A DNA stretch of 64,000 bases. Origin: Flectonema sp. DT1601. Taxonomy: Eukaryota; Euglenozoa; Diplonemea; Diplonemida; Diplonemidae. Below the pieces are notes generated by a model. That model did not search any database, was not told the origin of the DNA, and saw only the letters and a program-made list of their open reading frames with translations. The DNA is taken from contig OZ025826.1 in NCBI GenBank assembly GCA_964019425.1, positions 62,001 through 126,000 of the forward strand, given 5' to 3'. Positions 58,735 to 64,000 of the stretch are shown piece after piece (position 1 is the stretch's first letter; the number at the start of each line of letters is the position of its first letter). Position numbers and translations under genes: made by a program.

Positions 58735-59600
58735 ATTGTTATAATCTATACTCGGTACATATCACAAACCAACCATGAAGAGGGAACACACCTGAACCGC
58801 AGCAAACACCCAATGGATTAGCATTATAGCCAAGATGAGTACATCCCACCAACGTCTGTAGACGTAGTCCGGTGCGAAAGAAGGAAGCTTGTAGAGCAAA
58901 TCATATATCTGTTTGAGTGGGAAGGTTGCTTTAAGTTTGTCGACCTCTCTTAAACTTTTTCAAAAGTGTGAATATAAATAACACATACCCGTTGCCTAAC
59001 AACCTTCTTCTTATCTGTGATGTATGTTTCTACTTTTCGTTCTTCTTCACGTTGACCAGTCCTAACAAGATCAAGAAGACCACGTACATGCATTCGTATA
59101 TGACGAGGTGACTTTGCTTGTGAATGAACTTCAGAGGCTCCTCCGTTAGAGGCTGTGTCTGGAACTCCGAGATCATCAAGTTTTCGAGCTCCTTCTTCAA
59201 CGTTTCTACAGAATCTAATAAATTCAGCGAATCCGATTTCACCATCACCGTCGGCATCTAATTCTCTGATGAGTGCTTCTCTTTCATTTTGATTTGTATT
59301 TGAGATCCCGAGAGATTCCAAAACCTGATCTAACTCGTGGACGTCAATCTGTTCGTCACCATTTCTATCAAATTCACGAAATGCATTTTTCAGTTCGACG
59401 AGTCTCTCTGGTGATAATGCATTAGGACCTGACAGAGGATTATCAAAGCCCGGCATCTCTTTCTGAATACATCCATCGATCCGATTGGCCTTTCCAGCGG
59501 AGATAGCTCTCTGAAGAGCATCAGTTGGTGATTTATGTTGTCCTGTTGGACTACTCGAATTCTGGTTGGAGTGTGTCGGTGAAGTTACAACCGAAAGCAT
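56342..59600 (-). CDS. EF-hand/voltage-type channel with CNBD, 5 exons by fusion
   Basis: About 931 residues. Exons are 59600-58989, 58944-58792, 58657-58439 and 58153-56342 (four coding exons). Introns of 44, 134 and 285 bp start GTATGT, GTGTGT and GTATGT, and all joins are phase 0. The start is the first ATG after an in-frame stop. Two EF-hands (DRNGDEQIDVHE, DADGDGEIGFAE; residues about 76-124) precede the channel. S1 is RRWWDVLILAIMLIHWVF; S2-S3 is GIVSIILIADIVVNVNT through FFIDFLSGVPFDVV; the S4 region is WRFLRFLRLLKILKF. The pore (about 436) reads LLTTQGLAKI, not T(I/V)GYG. The C-linker/CNBD (about 552-655) contains GDYFGEMALL and ASRNASIQAL. A cyclic-nucleotide-regulated cation channel with a calcium-sensing front end is inferred; ion selectivity is unknown. 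Confidence 0.85.
58661..58740 (+). repeat. GTT/ATT microsatellite in channel intron
   Basis: Trinucleotide repeats (TTG/TTA units) fill most of the 134-bp intron 58658-58791 of the channel gene. A similar GTT tract (62525-62555) sits in an intron of the multi-pass protein gene. Confidence 0.9.
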
Positions 59601-60000
59601 TGGACCTGGTTCGTCCCAGGCCTGCTTCACTCCCAGACCTCTAGACGTAACTCCGAATCAGGTTTAACTTTTCTGAAAGGGAAAGTAATAATTAATTTCT
59701 ACTTGCATAATTAAAACTTTTTTAAATAAATAAAAGGTTTCACCAGCAACTGGTGTAAGTGGTAACTACGATATTATTTTTTATTACCCCCCCCCAAACC
59801 CCCATTTGAGAATAACAGTCGAGAGCAACAAATACGTGTAATAAACTACCAATACCACAACGCAGTATTCTATATCACTGCTCTATCTAGTAAGGTAAAT
59901 CAATTATGAGTGTAATAAGAAGTTGAGTAGCTCTAAGGGTTACTTGTACTCTGAAGGTCTGCAGTCTGATTGATCATCTTTCAGTTAAGAACACAACAAT
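59601..60000. other. Intergenic
   Basis: Leader and acceptor (CCCTTTCAG near 59670) of the channel gene, then AT-rich sequence with a C-run. No gene seen. Confidence 0.55.
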
Positions 60001-60390
60001 TCACATTCCTAAAGCCTTCTTCACAGAAGATACCTGACCGGATGAGAGACATCCTCGTGACTGTTTTTTTGTTTTGGTTTTTCGAATCTATTTCACTACC
60101 GATGGGATATAAGAAAGTAAGTAAACACATACCTGCATACTGCCCATGAATTTAGTCGCATCTGCGACGCATTGTTGAACAGTTGCAGCACCTCCAGAGG
60201 ATCCGCCGCCGGCTTTTTGAGCGCCACCAAACCAACCACCAGCTCCACCAGCTCCGGCACTGCCACCACCACCACCAGCTTTCTTTGCTCCCCCTCCTCC
60301 ACCTGATGAAGCAGGGCTGTAATCACCAACGTCAACTCCAGAGCTCGGAGATGCCAAAGTACCAAAAGTGTAGTCCGTTGACACTCCCAT
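60001..60390 (-). CDS. Small Gly/Ala/Ser-rich protein, 2 exons
   Basis: 105 residues. Exons are 60390-60133 (86 codons) and 60060-60001 (20 codons with stop). The 72-bp intron (GTATGT...ACAG) is phase 0. The N-terminus MGVSTDYT could be myristoylated. The middle is Gly-rich (GGGGGAKKAGGGGG, GGAGGWFGG), and a short helix follows (VQQCVADATKFMGSMQ). Two Cys residues lie in the last 40 residues (VQQCV, RGCLS). I recognise no family; the fold and function are unknown. The splice junctions make it a real gene rather than a low-complexity shadow. Confidence 0.65.
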
Positions 60391-61213
60391 TTACGTGTAA
60401 ATTGTTTTCTTTCTTTGTGAAATGATACTATTTGTAAAAAAAGGTTTCAGGAACACGATGAAAACCAAACTTATAAACAATCCTAAAACAGAACATATCA
60501 AAGAATTGATCATTCTCACGAATGATCAATTCATTTTAATAACAATCACAATAAAGCGTTGTATTCGAATTTACAAAAAAAAAAAAAAAAACCTGATCTC
60601 TACCGCTAATGAAAGAACTGAGAGAGAGGCTTTCGAACAACATGTTGAAATTTATTTTTTTAATTTATCGAAGTTTTGGCACCAGTGTTTAAGAGACGGC
60701 TTCTTAAAAAAAGCAATTTTTTTTTTTTTTTTTTTTTTCTCTAACAAAAAAAAATGCCCACAGAGATACAATTGATATAACAACAAAATCGTATAACATA
60801 TAAAACACAACCAAGGCAATGATCGGATTTTTTAAAAAAAAATATAAATATATCGAACATACCAACTTAAGAAGTGACGTTGTTGTCATCTCTTTCAGTA
60901 AGCGAGTAAACAACATTAGTCTGAATGCCTGATTCCCGAGAGAAATCTGATAGTGATCTGACTCCCAGAATGGGGTGCAACACTAATTATTAGTGATGCA
61001 CCCCATTCTGGGAGTCAGATCACTATCAGATAGGATGGTTGAAAACACTCACCCTCAGTTTTCTTTCTTTTTTTTTTTTTTTTTTAAAAAAGAAATAGCA
61101 GTAGTTCAAAACCCGACGAGTAGTATCAATTAACAAGTACTCTAAAGTAAAGACTAGTAAGAATTGGAAAGAGGGGAAAAAAAAAAAAAAAAAAAAAAAA
61201 AGAATTTCTCCAA
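60391..61213. other. Intergenic with long palindrome
   Basis: Leader of the Gly-rich gene, homopolymers and the 87-bp palindrome (listed separately). No protein gene supported. Confidence 0.6.
60945..61031. repeat. Near-perfect 87-bp palindrome
   Basis: Bases 60945-60979 are exactly the reverse complement of 60997-61031 (35 bp). After one A:A mismatch (60980/60996), a further seven base pairs continue to a single central T (60988), so 42 of 43 positions pair. Such a fold would make a very stable cruciform or RNA hairpin. It lies in the intergenic DNA between the Gly-rich and multi-pass genes. Confidence 0.97.
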
Positions 61214-63594
61214 CTACGAAAAACTATTATTCTGAGTAGTGTTATCCACACGAATTTGAAGAGAATGGGTAACTATCCTTCCTTTACGCTCATCAGGATA
61301 AGAGATGGTCATCATTTTATATTTCGGAGTATCAACCTGAAGAGGAAGGTTCATCAATGAACGAGACTTATCGTCGTCTATTGTGTTCTGAGAACCTTCT
61401 CCTTCTGCCTTTTGATTCCTTCTATCAACATACACTTCCGAAATGAAAATAATAATATCGACGAGTATTTTACCCATTGCTAAATATAACGCCACTGTCG
61501 ACAAGACTCCGGCAACGTCAGCTGACCAGTGTTTCTTGTCTTCAGAGTGGTGGTTGATCACAATCAGTATTAAGATTAATTCGTTGCAATACGCCATTGG
61601 AATCATAAAAAAAGTTTCAACCAAAACATGCATTGGTCTTACAAAGGTCGCTAGCAAACAATAAATTGTATTCACAAGTAATAATCCCCAGGAACGCCAT
61701 CTACAACCGGATAAGTCTTTGGGTTGATAAGCCTCGATTAAACCAAACATTATACCGACAGACAATTCAAATACTAAAAACCACTTCGCAGCTGGCTTAT
61801 AATCTTCATAAAATAATTTTGTTCTGTAGAATAAAGTTTCGTCTTTGCTGGTCCATTCATGTGTCCCAAGAAGAAATCTAAAAATCTGTGTTTTTTTTTT
61901 TTTTTTTAAAAACTTTTTTACCTCCCCCTTAAAAAACAATAAGAGTCAACGCAAAAGGGACATACCGCATTCTCTTCGTCAAATTTCACGTATTCAGCGT
62001 TGAATCTATTACTGCGGATCCATCCAAACATAGCAGCTCCAGGAGCAATACAAGTACATCCCAGCATGATTACACCAAACATCTTTGCTCCAGCAGAAGG
62101 ATGGTAGTAAATAAGTGATCCACAGGCTACGGATATACCTGAGGGTTTATTTTAAGTTGTTTTTTTATTTTTTTTGCAAAGAAGAAAAAAAAAGGGTTGT
62201 TCGGCTACACACCTGGAGATAAAAACATCAACGGAATAACAAGATAGTGAGGGAAACCAATCGAGGATGCAGCAGCGTCAAAGTTTGTTCTTCTGATGTT
62301 TAGTGATTTAGGACTGTGAAACCATCCAGAAGGTGATCGAAAACCAACCAACGCAACAGTCGCAGAGAGCAACAGTAATACGGATGATATCATAAGAAGG
62401 GTGTTTCCAACTATAGCTGATACGTGAGTCTTTAGCTTTTCAGGTATAGCACTGCCGCTATAATCCCAAACAATATCAGGAAACTTAACCAACAGCAGCG
62501 GGTGATACGTCCACTCAATCTGTGGTTGTTGTTGTTGTTGTTGTTGTTGTTGTTCGCCTTGAAAAAATCCTATGTTTCAAAAAAAATGTTTTATTATTCT
62601 TTCAACAACACACACCTCAAAGTAATCTTCAGTGGGACACTCAAAAGCACTCGTTATCAACATCAACTTCGGAAGGGAACCAGCAGAAGCCGCACCACCA
62701 ACAGCTGCAGCAGCAGAAATAATTGAACTAGCTGCATAAGCCTTACTGCTACCATCACGAAGTGACTCCTGAGGAAGTTGTGGAACCTCTGCTACAATGT
62801 TAACAAAGAGTGGATGACCAACTGCTAAATGGGAGTTTATTACCACTGATAAGGTTTCCATTGTAAACGTCCTGTTGGTTGATATTTATTATGGTCATCT
62901 ACAGCGTTCACACACAGCAGATCATTCACTGCAAAGCAACATAAAATAAAAAAATCTTTGACAACAGAGAGACACCTCCGCAGCACAACAACAGCCGGGA
63001 GCCTTCATTTCAAAAACACGTTTCAGGAAGCGTATGTAGGATCACACCAAGGCACAGTAAACACATTTCAGAATAGTGTAGATGTGCTGGTTAAATGTGA
63101 TTCTTACTTTGCTATTGCGCGGTTGATAATACTGTTGAATTGAGATCAGGCTCAGTGTCCAGCGCATCGTACAATAACATTATTACAAAACAAAATAAAA
63201 TTAATAAGACGACTAACATACTTGAATTTCTCATTAGGTCCAATTTGGACCACAATCTCCGTAGGAGAGACTGAAGACGACGTAAATGTCGTAGATTTGA
63301 AGTGTTCTTCCAATCCTTGAGGTTCTTTTGTTGACGGAATGTTTGACGAAAACGATAACATTTGAGAAGGAGTAAATGTACCTCCAGTGATAGTAATAAC
63401 TATTTTGAACCCACTTCTTGAAACCAACTGTGACGTTATATCCTTTGGAAGGATTGCTACGTTACTTACTGTTGTCGTCTTGAATGATATAACACCAAAT
63501 CTGACTGATGCGGCTGGATCTGCTACTGGAAGTGTATTATCCTTAGACTCGTCTACACCTGTCACTACCATGGGTATGATAACACAAAGTAATG
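61214..63594 (-). CDS. Multi-pass membrane protein, 5+ exons, 5' end in gap
   Basis: Partial gene, at least 540 residues. Exons read are 63594(gap)-63222, 62871-62616, 62519-62213, 62138-61966 and 61885-61214. Introns of 350, 96, 74 and 80 bp all keep phase (donors GTATGT, GTGTGT, GTGTGT, GTATGT). The first visible residues (ALLCVIIPMVVTG) look like the end of a signal peptide, so the start lies within the 200-N gap. An extracellular beta-rich part of about 200 residues is followed by six to eight TM spans (ISSVLLLLSATVALVGF; FPHYLVIPLMFLSPGISVACG; AKMFGVIMLGCTCIAPGAAMF; FLVFELSVGIMFGLIEA; ELILILIVIN; ALYLAMGKILVDIIIFI) and a cytoplasmic tail. No family recognised; TRP/polycystin-like order is only a guess. 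Confidence 0.75.
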
Positions 63595-63595
63595 C

Positions 63596-63795
63596 NNNNN
63601 NNNNNNNNNNNNNNNNNNNNNNNNNNNNNNNNNNNNNNNNNNNNNNNNNNNNNNNNNNNNNNNNNNNNNNNNNNNNNNNNNNNNNNNNNNNNNNNNNNNN
63701 NNNNNNNNNNNNNNNNNNNNNNNNNNNNNNNNNNNNNNNNNNNNNNNNNNNNNNNNNNNNNNNNNNNNNNNNNNNNNNNNNNNNNNNNNNNNNNN
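63596..63795. other. 200-base N gap
   Basis: Exactly 200 Ns, an assembly gap of unknown true size. It hides the start of the multi-pass protein gene and its boundary with the next gene. Confidence 0.99.
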
Positions 63796-64000
63796 GATTC
63801 ACTAACAACCACTGGTACTGGTGATGGGTCTGCTAAGTCCTCAGATTCTTTTATCGCAGGTCGCTTTCTCGGAGTCTTTCTTCGCTTTTTTCTAGCTGGT
63901 TTCGCATCTGGCTTTGCTTTTTTCCTTGTGTCTCTCCCCCTTCCTCTTGGACTTCCATCTAATATAGGTACAGAGGTACCATTTAATTCAAGCTCAGCTC
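63796..64000 (-). CDS. Partial basic, AT-hook-like protein
   Basis: The last 205 bases are fully open on the minus strand and encode about 68 residues, running off both the window edge and the gap. The sequence is highly basic (SPRGRGRDTRKKAKP, RKKRRKTPRKRP) followed by an acidic stretch. PRGRGR resembles the minor-groove-binding core of an AT-hook. Probably the C-terminal part of a nuclear protein, or less likely an upstream exon of the membrane gene. Function not assigned. Confidence 0.5.

Noticed and set aside
1-64000. Bacterial features (CRISPR, operons, insertion sequences)
   Set aside because: Spliceosomal introns, eukaryotic protein families and homopolymer-rich AT DNA show this is eukaryotic; no such arrays seen.

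Overview
The window is AT-rich nuclear DNA of a unicellular eukaryote. It is crowded with A and T homopolymers, up to about 32 bases long, in intergenic DNA and introns. I reconstruct 21 complete protein genes and two genes cut by the right edge or the 200-N gap at 63596-63795. Every protein gene is on the minus strand. The only recognisable plus-strand gene is a tRNA-Thr. Most start codons have an intron-like 3' splice acceptor (pyrimidine tract plus AG) about 10-90 bases upstream. This layout fits polycistronic transcription with trans-splicing, as in Euglenozoa. The calpain-like protein has an N-terminal region resembling a kinetoplastid-type domain, and several proteins begin with MGC/MGGC-type acylation signals. 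However, I infer about 20 short cis-introns (usual donor GTATGT, mostly 44-134 bp), far more than typical kinetoplastids have. The best guess is therefore a euglenozoan-like, AT-rich flagellate; the species is not identifiable from sequence alone.

Layout in plus coordinates (transcription runs right to left). 274-10171: an acylated IQ/LRR protein, a La RNA-binding protein and an N-terminal-motor kinesin. 10813-17562: a 2,211-residue protein with five 69-residue tandem repeats and an IQ motif. 18213-23771: a disordered protein, a coiled-coil protein and a small MAP3K/STE-type kinase in four exons. 25061-32598: a two-TM protein, a secreted S15/CocE-like hydrolase and a catalytically dead tensin/auxilin-type phosphatase with C2. 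34014-40680: an AIG1-like GTPase with a Cys-rich insert, a calcyphosin-like EF-hand protein, a protein with four RxY...KY repeats and an 88-residue two-exon gene. 41286-43985: a type I surface protein (PA14-like domain, Pro-Thr stalk, Cys-rich repeats, TM). 47354-54035: an SCCPDH-like protein, tRNA-Thr, an acylated disordered protein and a calpain-like pseudo-protease. 56342-63594: an EF-hand/CNBD channel fusion, a Gly-rich small protein and a multi-pass membrane protein running into the gap. The last 205 bases encode a basic, AT-hook-like peptide.

There is no operon-like metabolic theme. The recurring theme is membrane-anchored, calcium/calmodulin-linked and cytoskeletal proteins (IQ, EF-hand, CNBD channel, kinesin, calpain-like), as expected of a flagellate.

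The main structures not explained by genes are an almost perfect 87-bp palindrome at 60945-61031, three pairs of similar intergenic segments that may be non-coding RNA genes or repeat remnants, and a 3.3-kb gene-free stretch at 44007-47353. Exon joins were inferred by eye from splice signals and reading-phase agreement; no alignment or transcript data were available.
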